Assembly (NCBI GenBank): GCA_025350045.1
Contig: JANXYM010000018.1
Span: 1-38,412, forward strand
Reading direction: 5' to 3'
Length of the DNA: 38,412 bases
Origin: Methanomicrobiales archaeon
GTDB lineage: Archaea > Halobacteriota > Methanomicrobia > Methanomicrobiales > Methanospirillaceae
The notes under the pieces are model-generated. The model saw only the letters and a list, made by a program, of their open reading frames with translations, was not told where the DNA came from and searched no databases. This document shows, one piece after another, positions 22,742 to 32,554 of this stretch. Position numbers and translations under genes: made by a program. The stretch's first letter is position 1; each line of letters starts with the position of its first letter.

Positions 22742-23929
22742 ATGACGACCATAGAGGTTATCGAACTGCGGACAATCCTGGACAGCCGGGGAAATGCGAC
22801 CGTTGAGGCGGACGTGTACACGGCGAACGGTTTTGGAAGGTCCGCAGCGCCCAGCGGTGCCAGCACCGGGGCCTTTGAGGCAAAAGTCAAACCCCCCCGT
22901 GAAGCGGTCGACTACGCCTACCAGAATGTGCTTCCCGCACTCATCGGCATGGATGCCTGTGACCAGGAAGCATTCGATGAGCAGCTCCGTGATATCGACG
23001 GGACTGCCGATTTCTCTGAGATTGGGGCCAATATTGCTGTAGCCCTTTCGCTGGCCAATGCCAAGGCAGCAGCATCCTCAAGCGATATGCCGCTCTTCCG
23101 CTATCTTGGCGGGGCATTTGTAAAAGAGATGCCCCTGCCCTTAGGCAACATCATCGGTGGCGGGGCACATGCAGCAAACGCGACCGAGATCCAGGAATTC
23201 CTTGTCGTGCCGGGAGGGGCCGCCGATACCGAAGAGGCAGTCTTTGCCAATGCGGCAGTCCACCGGCATGTCAAGGAACTCTTGAAGAAGAACGGGAAAT
23301 CCTGCGGCAAGGGTGATGAGGGTGCGTGGGCACCGCAGATTGACGATGCCCTCGCATTTGAGCTCATTGCCGAGGCGACCGGACTTGTTGCCGACGAACT
23401 GAATGTAGAAGTCGACATGGGGATAGATGTTGCGGCAAGCCAGATGTGGACCGGGGAAGGGTACAAGTACCGCAACCAGACACGCTCAACTGAAGATCAG
23501 ATTGCCTATATTGGCGAGCTGGTCGACACGTATAACCTTGTGTATGTTGAAGATCCTCTCTTTGAGAATGACTTTGACGCCTTTTCCGAGCTCAACCGCC
23601 AGATCGGTGATCGCTGCCTGCTCTGCGGGGACGACATCTTTGTGACCCAGGTTGACCGGATCGCGCAGGGCATCGAGATGGATGCCGCAAACTGCGTGCT
23701 CATCAAACCCAATCAGGTGGGAACCCTCACTGAAACCTATGATGCAGTGCGGCTCGCCCACACCCATGGCCTGGACACGGTGATGAGCCACCGGTCCGGC
23801 GAAACTACCGATACGACAATCGCCCACCTTGCAACTGCGTTCTCCTGTGTTTTCTTAAAATGCGGAGCCGTTGGCGGAGAACGCATTGCCAAACTAAACG
23901 AACTGATACGCATAGAGGAACAGCTATGA
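22742..23929 (+). CDS. eno: Enolase
   Basis: 395 residues, somewhat shorter than the common 410-430. It interconverts 2-phosphoglycerate and phosphoenolpyruvate in central carbon flow. [19 protein letters not shown] and [11 protein letters not shown] (mobile loop) are at the N-terminus. [20 protein letters not shown] and GDEGAWAP carry the catalytic Glu region, DPLF and GDDIF metal ligands, [13 protein letters not shown] the catalytic Lys, and [19 protein letters not shown] the substrate His and Ser. All are intact. It overlaps rps2 by 4 bp, the standard archaeal rpo6-eno-rps2 order. Confidence 0.98.
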   Translation: MTTIEVIELRTILDSRGNATVEADVYTANGFGRSAAPSGASTGAFEAKVKPPREAVDYAYQNVLPALIGMDACDQEAFDEQLRDIDGTADFSEIGANIAVALSLANAKAAASSSDMPLFRYLGGAFVKEMPLPLGNIIGGGAHAANATEIQEFLVVPGGAADTEEAVFANAAVHRHVKELLKKNGKSCGKGDEGAWAPQIDDALAFELIAEATGLVADELNVEVDMGIDVAASQMWTGEGYKYRNQTRSTEDQIAYIGELVDTYNLVYVEDPLFENDFDAFSELNRQIGDRCLLCGDDIFVTQVDRIAQGIEMDAANCVLIKPNQVGTLTETYDAVRLAHTHGLDTVMSHRSGETTDTTIAHLATAFSCVFLKCGAVGGERIAKLNELIRIEEQL

Positions 23930-24537
23930 ACCCTGTAAACGAAATGGAAATTGAATTAAAAGAGCCGCTCATCCCCGTCGAAGAGTACCTTGCAGCCGGT
24001 GTCCACATCGGCACCCAGCAGAAAAGCAAAGATATGAAGAAGTTCATTTACCGCGTCCGCGGCGATGGACTCTATATCCTTGATATCCGCGAGACCGATG
24101 CCCGGATCAAGACCGTGGCCAAGTTCTTAAACCAGTTTGAGGCACCCAACATTCTCGTTGTCACCTCCCGCCAGTACGGCCAGTACCCGGCAAAGAAGTT
24201 CGCCGATACTCTCGGTGCAATGTCTGCCACCGGCCGTTTCATCCCGGGACTTATGACCAACCCCGTCCTCTCCGAATACATCGAGCCATCAGTGATTGTT
24301 GTCACTGACCCGATTGGAGATGCACAGGTGATAAACGAGGCAGTCCAGTGCGGTATTCCTGTTGTTGCACTCTGCGACACCAACAACATGACCAAGTACG
24401 TTGACCTGGTCATCCCGACCAACAACAAGGGCAGAAAAGCGCTCTCCATGATCTACTTCCTGCTCACCCGCGAGATGCTCCGTCTCCGCGGTATCTCGAC
24501 AGCACTCACTGCCGAGGACTTCGAAACAGAGTTCTGA
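23926..24537 (+). CDS. rps2: 30S ribosomal protein S2 (uS2)
   Basis: 203 residues from ATG 23926 inside the enolase stop. [59 protein letters not shown] and [20 protein letters not shown] identify archaeal S2 without the bacterial coiled-coil insertion. It is the last gene of the translation/transcription operon and is followed by a hairpin with a T-rich loop. Confidence 0.98.
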   Translation: MNPVNEMEIELKEPLIPVEEYLAAGVHIGTQQKSKDMKKFIYRVRGDGLYILDIRETDARIKTVAKFLNQFEAPNILVVTSRQYGQYPAKKFADTLGAMSATGRFIPGLMTNPVLSEYIEPSVIVVTDPIGDAQVINEAVQCGIPVVALCDTNNMTKYVDLVIPTNNKGRKALSMIYFLLTREMLRLRGISTALTAEDFETEF

Positions 24538-24542
24538 TCCGT

Positions 24543-24561
24543 TCACCTTTTTTTCAGGTGA
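24543..24561 (+). terminator. Hairpin terminator after rps2
   Basis: TCACCT and AGGTGA flank a T-run (TTTTTTC), giving a short stem directly after the rps2 stop. It separates the ribosomal and the isoprenoid operons. Confidence 0.55.
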
Positions 24562-24570
24562 CCGATCGTT

Positions 24571-24598
24571 AGATATAATAGTTCAACCAGAGGGTTGA
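24571..24598 (+). promoter_or_regulatory. Promoter of the isoprenoid operon
   Basis: AGATATAATA (24571-24580) is a good TATA box only about 23 bp before the MEMO1 ATG at 24603, so the message would be nearly leaderless. GAGGG at 24591-24595 is nonetheless present. Confidence 0.5.
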
Positions 24599-24602
24599 TT
24601 CG

Positions 24603-25391
24603 ATGAAAATGCGTACATGCGCAGTAGCCGGCATGTTTTATCCGCGGGATCCCTCTCATCTGGAACAGCTGCTCGAGAAATATTTCTCCGGCACCCGGGT
24701 GGAGGGAGCACCTCTGGGTATCGTATCGCCCCATGCAGGATATATCTATTCGGGACAGGTTGCCGCCCATGCCTTCGGCACTATCGCTTCTGATTTTTCC
24801 GGAACCTTTGTGGTGATCGGTCCTTCCCATCGCGGGTATATCAGCTGTGTTTCTGCCGTTCCCTGGGAGACGCCGCTCGGTGTTATTGATACGGACACCG
24901 GGTTTGTCGAGGCGCTTGATATGGAGACCGATGAACTGTCTCACAAGGATGAGCATTCGCTGGAAGTGCAGATGCCCTTGATCAAGTACCGGTTCCCGCG
25001 TGCCCGGATTGCACCGGTCATGATGGGGCCGCAGGACTATGCGAGCGCGATACGGCTTGCAGAGAAGATAGAATCAGCAGTCCGACAAACGAAGCGGGAT
25101 ATCAGGATCGTAGCATCGAGCGACTTCTCGCACTATGTTCCGGATGCGAAAGCGAAATCAGATGATCTTTATGCGATCGAGCCCTTAACTACTCTCGATA
25201 CGGTAGAATTCTACCGGAGGATTGAGGAGCGACGCGTAACTGCCTGCGGGTACGGCCCGATCACCGCTATGGTGACGGCCTGCAGCAGGCTTGGGGCGAA
25301 AGAGGCAAAGCTTATCCGGTATGCGACCAGCGGGGATGTCACCGGAGACACCCGCGAAGTCGTGGGGTATGCAGCCATTACGGTGATATAA
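24603..25391 (+). CDS. MEMO1-family protein (AmmeMemoRadiSam protein B)
   Basis: 262 residues. MRTCAVAGMFYPRDPSHLEQ, GIVSPHAGYIYSGQVAAHAF, VVIGPSHRGYISCVSAVPWE, LSHKDEHSLEVQMPLIKYRF and VASSDFSHYVP are the conserved MEMO blocks; the His residues in SPHAG, DEHSLE and SDFSHY line the pocket related to extradiol dioxygenases. In archaea MEMO genes sit beside mevalonate pathway genes, as here, and the protein is functionally unassigned (redox or radical-SAM-linked role proposed for the family). It is followed at 2 bp by mevalonate kinase. Confidence 0.95.
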   Translation: MKMRTCAVAGMFYPRDPSHLEQLLEKYFSGTRVEGAPLGIVSPHAGYIYSGQVAAHAFGTIASDFSGTFVVIGPSHRGYISCVSAVPWETPLGVIDTDTGFVEALDMETDELSHKDEHSLEVQMPLIKYRFPRARIAPVMMGPQDYASAIRLAEKIESAVRQTKRDIRIVASSDFSHYVPDAKAKSDDLYAIEPLTTLDTVEFYRRIEERRVTACGYGPITAMVTACSRLGAKEAKLIRYATSGDVTGDTREVVGYAAITVI

Positions 25392-25393
25392 AG

Positions 25394-26263
25394 TTGGCAA
25401 CGTGGAGTGCACCGGGCAAGGTATTCCTGTTCGGTGAGCATGCAGTGGTATATGGAAAGCCCGGCATAGCCATGGCCATAAAGCCCCGGGTCTTTGTCAC
25501 CGTACGAAGCACCAAACGTCCCCAGCGGGCGAAATCCGCATATATTGACGGGTGTTTCGAAGCCCTGGGCGTGACGGGCAGTGTTTACATCAACTCCCAG
25601 ATCCCGAGTTCTTCGGGCCTGGGCTCATCTGCCGCAGTCACGGTTGCCACGCTCTCTGCCATCAACGATGAATTTTCCCTGCATAAGACCCGGGAAGATA
25701 TCGCCGATATGGCCTTTGAGATCGAAAAGACCGTGCAGAAAGGAAGGGCCAGTCCCACCGACACGACCGTTTCTGCGTACGGGGGGATCGTTCTTATCAG
25801 TGGAGGCTCCCGCAGGAGACTGCCCCCGCAGAATATTCATCTGGTGATCGGGGACTCGCTCGTCTCCCACAGCACCTCAAAGATGGTGGAGCAGGTGAGC
25901 GAACTCAAGAAGAAGCATCCGAATATTGTCGATCCGGTTCTTGATGCGATCGAAGGGGTGAGTATGAGCGCGATTCACCATCTCAACAATCCCAAGGAAC
26001 TGGGGAAATATATGAACATGAACCATGCCCTGCTCGAAGTGCTGGGGGTCGGGCACCCGCAGCTGGGAAAGATGGTCTTAGCTGCACGTTCGGCAGGAGC
26101 CTTCGGGGCCAAGATCACCGGGGCCGGTGGCGGGGGCTGCATGGTTGCACTCTGCCCAAAGCCAATCAAACACCGGATTGCCAGCGCCATTGAGGCATGT
26201 GATGCCCGGGCAATCATTACCGGCATAGACACGGAAGGGGCACGCAAGGAGAAGAATGTCTGA
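25394..26263 (+). CDS. mvk: Mevalonate kinase
   Basis: 289 residues, GHMP superfamily. It phosphorylates mevalonate to mevalonate-5-phosphate. Motif 1 APGKVFLFGEHAVVYGKP, the ATP loop IPSSSGLGSSAAVTVATLSA and the C-terminal KITGAGGGGCMVAL are all present, with Glu and Asp catalytic residues in the expected places (GRASPTDTTVSAYGG). The start is TTG 25394 with GGTGAT about 7 nt before it; no nearby ATG would keep motif 1. It overlaps the next gene by 8 bp. Confidence 0.96.
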   Translation: MATWSAPGKVFLFGEHAVVYGKPGIAMAIKPRVFVTVRSTKRPQRAKSAYIDGCFEALGVTGSVYINSQIPSSSGLGSSAAVTVATLSAINDEFSLHKTREDIADMAFEIEKTVQKGRASPTDTTVSAYGGIVLISGGSRRRLPPQNIHLVIGDSLVSHSTSKMVEQVSELKKKHPNIVDPVLDAIEGVSMSAIHHLNNPKELGKYMNMNHALLEVLGVGHPQLGKMVLAARSAGAFGAKITGAGGGGCMVALCPKPIKHRIASAIEACDARAIITGIDTEGARKEKNV

Positions 26264-27017
26264 CCGCTTGATCTTAAAACTGGGCGGGAGTGTCATAACC
26301 GACAAGAGTGCCGACTGTGCGATCAACCGCGACCAGCTGGCATCCATTGCCGGCTCGATTGCCCGGGCACGAACCGCTGGCATTGCGGTGATCCACGGCG
26401 CCGGCTCCTGCGGGCATCCCGAGGCGAAGCGGTACCACCTTGATGTCGGTGCCGTTACCGGGCAGACCGAGGGGATCTACGTCACCCACCGGGCAGTCAG
26501 CCGGTTGAACGACGAGGTCGTAGCCACCCTCCGTGAACAGGGAGTTGCCGCCATCGGGGTTCACCCTCTCCATACCGCGATTGCGGATAATGGCAGGCTT
26601 GTCAACTTTGAATGCAGGCATCTGGAAACAATGCTTGAACTCGGGATGGTCCCTGTGATCCACGGTGACGTGGTGATGGACCTTTCGAGAGGAGCCTGTA
26701 TCGTATCGGGCGATCAGCTCGTGCGGTATCTCGCGGTTGGACTCGCAATCAGCCGCGTGGGGCTCGCCACCGATGTACCGGGAGTGCTGGATGGAGAGCG
26801 GGTTGTTCCCGAAATCAACCGGGACACTTTGCCAACTCTCCGCATCGGCAACTCCATACATACCGATGTCACCGGTGGAATGAGAGGCAAGATCAATGAA
26901 CTGCTCGAACTCAGCCAAGCGGGTATCGGGTCAGATATCTTTCACGTCTCGCGGGTGGCAGACTTCCTTGCAGGGGCTGCCCACGGCGGGACCATAGTTA
27001 AGGGGATGAAAAAATGA
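26256..27017 (+). CDS. ipk: Isopentenyl phosphate kinase
   Basis: 253 residues, amino acid kinase fold. LILKLGGSVITDKS is the phosphate-binding start, IHGAGSCGHPEAKRYHLD carries the diagnostic His of IPK, and VIHGDVVMDLSRGACIVSGD and VGLATDVPGVLDGE follow. It converts isopentenyl phosphate to IPP in the archaeal modified mevalonate pathway, where decarboxylation precedes the second phosphorylation. Its presence between mvk and the IPP isomerase shows which pathway variant is used. ATGA overlap with fni. Confidence 0.96.
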   Translation: MSDRLILKLGGSVITDKSADCAINRDQLASIAGSIARARTAGIAVIHGAGSCGHPEAKRYHLDVGAVTGQTEGIYVTHRAVSRLNDEVVATLREQGVAAIGVHPLHTAIADNGRLVNFECRHLETMLELGMVPVIHGDVVMDLSRGACIVSGDQLVRYLAVGLAISRVGLATDVPGVLDGERVVPEINRDTLPTLRIGNSIHTDVTGGMRGKINELLELSQAGIGSDIFHVSRVADFLAGAAHGGTIVKGMKK

Positions 27018-28105
27018 GTGACAAGAAGCGGTTTACGTCATCGCGCAAGCTCGACCACCTGCGCATCTGTGCAGAAGAGGCAGTCGAGAGCGGGGATGCC
27101 GGGTTTGCGGGCATCAGGTTTGTGCACAATGCACTGCCGGAGTGTGACATGGGAGCCATCGATCTCTCCACACGGTTCCTGAACCATTCGTTCTCATCCC
27201 CCCTGTTCATCTCGGCGATGACCGGTGGCCACCCGGGAACAAAAGACGTGAATGCCCGGCTTGCCCGGGCAGCAGAGCGCTTCGGGGCCGGCATGGGTGT
27301 CGGTTCCCAGCGGGCTGCACTCGAGAACCCCCAGCTTGACGATACCTTCTCGGTTGTGCGGGACGAGGCGCCCCATGCCTTCCTGGTAGCAAATCTCGGG
27401 GCCGTCCAGCTACGGGACCACGGGATCGAATGGGCGGAGCGTGCCGTCTCGATGATCGAGGCGGATGCACTGGCGATTCACTTAAATTTCCTGCAGGAGG
27501 CCATTCAGCCGGAAGGCGATCACAATGCGATCGGCTGCTTCAAGGCAATCGAGGAACTCTGCCGGGAATTCAAGAAACCGGTCATGGTAAAGGAAACCGG
27601 GTGCGGTATCTCTGCACCCGTAGCCCGGCAGTGCTGGGGTGCAGGTGTCAGTGCGATCGATACCGGCGGCTGGGGCGGGACGTCCTGGGCTGCTGTCGAG
27701 AGCGTTCGGGCCGACGAGAGTAAGAATGCAAAGGACCATGCCCTCAAGTCACTGGGGCAGGATTTTGCGTGCTGGGGTATTCCCACCGTAGTGAGTCTTG
27801 CAGAAGTGCTTGCAACGGGCAGCCCGGTGATTGCGTCCGGCGGTGTCCGGAGCGGCATTGATATGGCAAAGGCGCTTGCATTCGGGGCGGATCTCTGCGG
27901 CATGGCACTCCCCCTGCTCAAACCGGCGATGGAAAGCGACGAGGCACTTGGTAATGCGATCGATGTGATACACCAGCAGCTTAAGGTCACCATGTTTTTG
28001 ACCGGCTCTGCACGGGTATCTGCACTCAGGAAAGCCCCGATGTATCTCACCGGTCCGACGCGCCAGATGATCGATAAGGACAATCCGGCGCGTATCAAGC
28101 GATAA
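27014..28105 (+). CDS. fni: Type 2 isopentenyl-diphosphate delta-isomerase
   Basis: 363 residues, an FMN and NADPH-dependent TIM barrel. KRFTSSRKLDHLRIC, PLFISAMTGGHPGTKDVNAR, GVGSQRAALENPQLDDTFSV, FLVANLGAVQLRDHG, HLNFLQEAIQPEGDHN (catalytic Gln region), VMVKETGCGIS and SGGVRSGIDMAKALAFGADL are family blocks in order. It interconverts IPP and DMAPP. GGGGATGA precedes the ATG. Confidence 0.97.
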   Translation: MSDKKRFTSSRKLDHLRICAEEAVESGDAGFAGIRFVHNALPECDMGAIDLSTRFLNHSFSSPLFISAMTGGHPGTKDVNARLARAAERFGAGMGVGSQRAALENPQLDDTFSVVRDEAPHAFLVANLGAVQLRDHGIEWAERAVSMIEADALAIHLNFLQEAIQPEGDHNAIGCFKAIEELCREFKKPVMVKETGCGISAPVARQCWGAGVSAIDTGGWGGTSWAAVESVRADESKNAKDHALKSLGQDFACWGIPTVVSLAEVLATGSPVIASGGVRSGIDMAKALAFGADLCGMALPLLKPAMESDEALGNAIDVIHQQLKVTMFLTGSARVSALRKAPMYLTGPTRQMIDKDNPARIKR

Positions 28106-28181
28106 CCTTAATCAGGGGAATTGTCCAGACCGGGCAATTCTTCAGGCAGAATAACATACAGACAAGTAAGGAGATAAAAAA

Positions 28182-29519
28182 ATGGATATAGAAATTATTG
28201 CAGTGGGCGGATACGACGAAGTCGGTCGGAATATGACCGCTGTCCGCTGCGGAAAGGAAATTGTCATCTTTGACATGGGACTCCGGCTGGACCAGATAAT
28301 GATCCACGAGGACGCTGAAATTGAGAATATGCATTCCCTTGACTTAATCAAGATCAAGGCAATACCGGACGATACCATGATGAATGGGATCGAAGGCACG
28401 GTCAAGGCGATCGTCTGCTCGCACGGGCACCTCGACCACATCGGGGCGATTCCCAAACTGGCACACCGGTACAATGCGCCGATCATCGCATCCCCGTATG
28501 CCACCGAACTCATCCGGCAGCAGATATCCGGTGAGCAGAAGTTCGGGGTGAACAACAAGCTCTTTGCCCTCAAGGCCGGCCAGCGCTACACGCTCTCCCA
28601 GAACCTGGTGCTTGAGTTCGTCCGCACGCAGCACTCGATCATCGACACCGTCACCCCGGTGCTTCACACCCCCCACGGTGCGATCGTCTATGCGTGTGAT
28701 TTCAAGCTTGACCGGACCCCGGTCATTGGCGAACCGCCGGACTTTGCCCGCTTCCGCCAGATCGGCAAGGAGGGAGTGCTCGCCCTTATCGTGGAGAGCA
28801 CGTACATCGATCGCCCGGGCCGGTGCCCGAGCGAACGCATTGCCCGGGATCTCGTGAGGAACGTCATCACCAGCTACGAGGATGACAAGAGCGCGATCAT
28901 CGTCTCTACCTTCTCATCCCACATTGCCCGGGTCAAAACGATCGCGGAATGTGCCCACGAGATTGGCAGGAAACCCGTGCTCCTTGGCAGGTCCATGGAA
29001 AAGTACTCGGTCACGGCAGAACAGATGAAACTCTGCTCGTTTCCCGAGACCACCAGTGTCTTTGGGAACCGGCGGACCGTTGACCGGCAGATGCGCAGGA
29101 TGATGAAGGATGGCAAGGAACAGTTCCTCCCCATCGTCACCGGGCACCAGGGCGAACCGGGCTCCATTCTCACCCGCCTCGCCGTAGGGGATACCCCCTA
29201 CCAGCTGGCCAAGGGTGACAAGGTGGTCTTCTCGGCGAACGTGATCCCCAACCCCATGAACTTCGGCCAGCGCTACATGATCGAGCAGCACCTCAAGCAT
29301 GCCGGTGCACGCATCTTTGAAGACCTGCACGTATCCGGTCACGCCTACCGCGAGGATCACTATGAGTTCATCCAGCTCCTCAACCCCCAGCATATCATCC
29401 CTGCCCACGGGCACCTGAAGATGACGGCCGGTTACACGGACTTTGCATCGGAAATGGGATACACCGCCCAGTCCACCGTCCACATGCTGAAGAACGGCCA
29501 GCGGGTCAAGCTCAATTAA
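28182..29519 (+). CDS. rnj: Archaeal ribonuclease J
   Basis: 445 residues, the archaeal length (about 100 shorter than bacterial RNase J). GGYDEVGRNMTAVRCGKEIV, metallo-beta-lactamase motif CSHGHLDHIGAIPK (HxHxDH), PHGAIVYACDFKLD, ALIVESTYIDRPGR, TFSSHIARVKTIAE (beta-CASP), TGHQGEPGSILTRLA and VSGHAYREDHYEFIQLLNPQ, HIIPAHGHLKM give a complete beta-CASP nuclease. It degrades RNA 5' to 3'. GGAGAT precedes the ATG. Its location between the isomerase and the prenyl synthase is typical of methanogens. Confidence 0.96.
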   Translation: MDIEIIAVGGYDEVGRNMTAVRCGKEIVIFDMGLRLDQIMIHEDAEIENMHSLDLIKIKAIPDDTMMNGIEGTVKAIVCSHGHLDHIGAIPKLAHRYNAPIIASPYATELIRQQISGEQKFGVNNKLFALKAGQRYTLSQNLVLEFVRTQHSIIDTVTPVLHTPHGAIVYACDFKLDRTPVIGEPPDFARFRQIGKEGVLALIVESTYIDRPGRCPSERIARDLVRNVITSYEDDKSAIIVSTFSSHIARVKTIAECAHEIGRKPVLLGRSMEKYSVTAEQMKLCSFPETTSVFGNRRTVDRQMRRMMKDGKEQFLPIVTGHQGEPGSILTRLAVGDTPYQLAKGDKVVFSANVIPNPMNFGQRYMIEQHLKHAGARIFEDLHVSGHAYREDHYEFIQLLNPQHIIPAHGHLKMTAGYTDFASEMGYTAQSTVHMLKNGQRVKLN

Positions 29520-29534
29520 CCACGAGGTATTACG

Positions 29535-30500
29535 ATGTCGGAACTTTCCCCGTACCTGGAATCGGTTGCAGCACATATTGACCGCATGATTGACCGGTAT
29601 TTCGTTGACACGGTTGGTGAACTGAACAAGGCTTCAGCCCACCTGCTCGCTGCCGGCGGCAAGAGGCTCCGCCCCGCGGTTGTCATGCTCTCGGCTGATG
29701 CAGTAAAACGCGGAAGCTCCGACGATATTATGCATGCGGCACTCGCGCTCGAGATCACGCACACGTTCACGCTCATCCACGATGATATCATGGATGACGA
29801 TACCCTGCGCCGGGGAGTCCAGACGGTCCACACGAAATGGGATATGCCGACCGGCATCCTTGCCGGAGACGTGCTCTATGCCCGGGCATTCGAGTATATC
29901 TGCAAGGCCAACGCTACAGACGAGGCAAAAGTCCGTTCGGTCACCATGCTAGCCAATGCCTGTGCCGATATCTGCGCAGGGCAGCACATGGACATGTCCT
30001 TTGAGCGCCGCAATGATGTGGATGAGTTCGAGTACATCGAGATGGTCAGGAAAAAGACAGGTGTGCTCTACGCAGCAGCAGCCGGTATCGGCGGCATTCT
30101 TGCCGGGGGCACTGCCCCGCAGGTAAAGGCCCTCTATAACTTCGGGCTCAATACCGGTATTGCATTCCAGATCCAGGATGACCTCATTGACCTGCTCACC
30201 CCTTCCGAGAAGAGCGGCAAGGACCAGGCTTCCGATCTCCGGGAAGGCAAGCAGACGATCATCATGATCAAGGCCCGGGAGAAGGGTATCGACCTGCAGA
30301 AATACCGGCGCGAACTGTCAAAAGCCGATATCGATGCGGCGATAAAAGAGCTCACCGAAGCCGGTGTGATCGACGAGGTCAAAACAATGGCAGCGGATCT
30401 TGTTGCCTCCAGCAACAAGCATCTCTCCTTACTCCCCGCTTCAAAAGAACGCCAGCTCCTCATGGATATTGGCGAATTTTTTGTCACCCGGAGTTATTAA
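29535..30500 (+). CDS. idsA: Polyprenyl (geranylgeranyl/farnesyl) diphosphate synthase
   Basis: 321 residues, all-helical isoprenyl synthase. GGKRLRPAVVMLSADAV, first Asp-rich motif in LIHDDIMDDDTLRRG and second in FQIQDDLIDLLTPSEKSGKD are intact, binding Mg-diphosphates. It chains IPP onto DMAPP to supply C15-C20 chains for archaeal ether lipids. Product length cannot be safely read from sequence. It uses the product of the upstream isomerase directly. Confidence 0.96.
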   Translation: MSELSPYLESVAAHIDRMIDRYFVDTVGELNKASAHLLAAGGKRLRPAVVMLSADAVKRGSSDDIMHAALALEITHTFTLIHDDIMDDDTLRRGVQTVHTKWDMPTGILAGDVLYARAFEYICKANATDEAKVRSVTMLANACADICAGQHMDMSFERRNDVDEFEYIEMVRKKTGVLYAAAAGIGGILAGGTAPQVKALYNFGLNTGIAFQIQDDLIDLLTPSEKSGKDQASDLREGKQTIIMIKAREKGIDLQKYRRELSKADIDAAIKELTEAGVIDEVKTMAADLVASSNKHLSLLPASKERQLLMDIGEFFVTRSY

Positions 30501-30502
30501 AA

Positions 30503-32194
30503 ATGGCAGGGGAAGATCCAAAAGAGCTCCTCTTTTTATGTGCACTCCAGAACGCCGTGAAGCATGGCGGAGTTCCCCAGGTGGGGGCCGTGATTGGCAT
30601 GGTGATGGGTGCGCATCCGGAACTGCGGAGCCGGGCCAAGGAAGTATCTGCTGTTGCAAAGGAAGCGATTGCCGACGTTGCAGCGCTCTCTCCTGAAGAG
30701 CGGGTAACGACACTCCAGACCCGTGCGCCGGAAATGTTTGCGGCCCTCTCCGAGAAGCACGAGCACAAGAAGGTGCTGCCGGATCTCGAAGGAGCTGAAA
30801 ATGGCGTAGTGATGCGGTTTGCCCCCAATCCCTCGGGTCCGCTCCATATCGGGCATGCCCGGGCGGCAGCGCTCAATGACGCTTACATCAGGCAGTACGG
30901 CGGGCGCTACATCCTGCGCATCGAGGATACCGATCCCAAGCGGGTTGATCCCGAAGCCTACGAGATGGTAGTCGAGGACCTCAAATGGCTGGGTCTCGCC
31001 ATCACCGACACCGTTACCCAGAGCGATCGCCTGCACCTGTACTATGTGCTCTGCACGCAGTTGATCGAGCGGGGCGGGGCGTATGTCTGCACCTGCGATA
31101 ACGAGGTCTTCAAGGAGCTCAAGAACAAGAAGACTGCCTGCCCCTGCCGGGAGCAGTCCGTAGAGACGAACCTCGTGCTCTGGGACAGGATGCTCACCCA
31201 CGGGTTCAAGGAAGGCGAGGCATCGGTTCGGATCAAGACCGACCTGCTCCACCCGGACCCGGCCATGCGGGACTTCCCCGCTTTCCGTATCCTGGACGCA
31301 CCCGCCCACCCGAAAGTCATCGCCCACGTCTACCCGCTGATGAACTTCTCGGTGGTTGCAGACGATCACCTGCTCGGGGTCACGCATGTCATCCGGGGCA
31401 AGGATCATATCGCGAACACGCGGCGCCAGCGCTACATCTACGATCATTTCGGCTGGAAGGTGCCGGTATACCGGCACTATGGCCGGATGGGTATCGAGGG
31501 GGTTGTGCTCTCGACTTCCCAGATGCGGCTCGGCATCAATGACGGCACGTATTCCGGCTGGGACGATATCCATCTCGGCACCATGAGGGCACTTGCCCGG
31601 AGGGGGATCAGCCCTGAGGCCGTCAAGAATGCGATGCTGGCGATCGGCATCGGGGATACGGATATCTCGTTCTCGTGGGACAACCTGTATGCCGAGAACA
31701 AGAAGATCGTGGACCCGATCGCGAACCGGTACTTCTTTGTTCCTGAGCCGGTGACGGCCAAGATTGAGGGAGCCGGGCCCCATACTGCGCACGCGATGCT
31801 CCACCCGAGCGATGCAGCCCGGGGCACCCGGACGCTGGAGTTTACCGGTACGGTGCTCCTTCCGAAGAGCGAGATCTCACCGGACGTTACGATGCTCCGG
31901 CTCAAGGATCTCTTCAACGTGAAGATCAGCTGGAATGGTGACACGCCTACCTTTACCTACGCGGGGGATTCCCTTGCGGATGCCCGGGCTGCGAAGGCCC
32001 ACATTGTGCAGTGGCTGCCGGCACAGGCAACGATTGCCTGTACGATCAAGACGCAGGAGGGGGATATGTCGGGAGCATGCGAGCCTGCGGTACGGTCGGA
32101 ACTCGGGAAGGTTATCCAGTTTGAGCGGGTCGGGTTTGTGAAGATTGATGCGGTTGGGGATGAGGGGATTGTGGCGTATTATACGCACAAGTGA
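30503..32194 (+). CDS. gltX: Glutamyl-tRNA synthetase, archaeal type
   Basis: 563 residues, class I synthetase of the archaeal/eukaryotic GlnRS-like type. The first about 100 residues form the archaeal N-terminal helical domain. MRFAPNPSGPLHIGHARA holds HIGH at 115-118. RILRIEDTDPKRVDPEAYEM, FPAFRILDAPAHPKV and HYGRMGIEGVVLSTSQMRLG follow, the last with a degenerate KMSKS loop (STSQM, where a Lys is often found). The C-terminal beta barrels bind the anticodon. It charges tRNA-Glu and probably tRNA-Gln for later transamidation. The gene ends the isoprenoid operon, and a T9 run lies at 32232-32240. Confidence 0.96.
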   Translation: MAGEDPKELLFLCALQNAVKHGGVPQVGAVIGMVMGAHPELRSRAKEVSAVAKEAIADVAALSPEERVTTLQTRAPEMFAALSEKHEHKKVLPDLEGAENGVVMRFAPNPSGPLHIGHARAAALNDAYIRQYGGRYILRIEDTDPKRVDPEAYEMVVEDLKWLGLAITDTVTQSDRLHLYYVLCTQLIERGGAYVCTCDNEVFKELKNKKTACPCREQSVETNLVLWDRMLTHGFKEGEASVRIKTDLLHPDPAMRDFPAFRILDAPAHPKVIAHVYPLMNFSVVADDHLLGVTHVIRGKDHIANTRRQRYIYDHFGWKVPVYRHYGRMGIEGVVLSTSQMRLGINDGTYSGWDDIHLGTMRALARRGISPEAVKNAMLAIGIGDTDISFSWDNLYAENKKIVDPIANRYFFVPEPVTAKIEGAGPHTAHAMLHPSDAARGTRTLEFTGTVLLPKSEISPDVTMLRLKDLFNVKISWNGDTPTFTYAGDSLADARAAKAHIVQWLPAQATIACTIKTQEGDMSGACEPAVRSELGKVIQFERVGFVKIDAVGDEGIVAYYTHK

Positions 32195-32231
32195 CCGGGT
32201 ATTTGATTTGTGCTCTCTAAAATTTTTCACC

Positions 32232-32240
32232 TTTTTTTTT
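32232..32240 (+). terminator. T-run terminator after gltX
   Basis: Nine T follow the gltX stop by about 38 bp, preceded by AATTTTTCACC. Composition turns AT-rich from here to about 37.6 kb. Confidence 0.5.
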
Positions 32241-32392
32241 GGAGCATTATGGGTTTATTTTAATTATCAAGTATCGGTTTTAGAGGATATATGGGCTTCA
32301 AATCGTAAACAGCGCATGTAAATCATTTTCATACGGCGCACACCATAAATCTATTTAGCAGCATTTATTTTGGGGATTTTGGGAGTACTGGT

Positions 32393-32554
32393 GTGGAGAG
32401 GCTTGAGGTTAGAGAACTTGAGTCGGCTAGGATTACGAAAAAAAGATACGAGCGGACTTTTTCTTTCAGAAATCGACTTATGCAACCATTTCTTCAACCG
32501 ATGTTCTCGTCAAAGATTTTTCCGTTCCTATCCATAAAAAATCAAAAACTCTAG
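32393..32554 (+). pseudogene. Possible 5' remnant of an interrupted gene
   Basis: GTG 32393 opens VERLEVRELESARITKKRYE, with GGGAG about 7 nt upstream and a TATA-like CATTTATTTT (32362-32371). The frame runs on into the 3' end of mcrC (antisense) and stops at 32554. The first about 27 residues look protein-like and the rest is the reverse of mcrC, as if a gene had been cut by insertion of the restriction island. Weak; it could be chance. Confidence 0.25.

Noticed and set aside
28914-29576. 220-codon minus-strand frame opposite RNase J
   Set aside because: Antisense shadow with no RBS and no motif; the metallo-beta-lactamase gene explains the region.
30536-31804. 422-codon open frame on the minus strand opposite gltX
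   Set aside because: It is the shadow of a GC-rich gene: the plus-strand frame has full synthetase motifs, while the antisense product has no recognisable domain.
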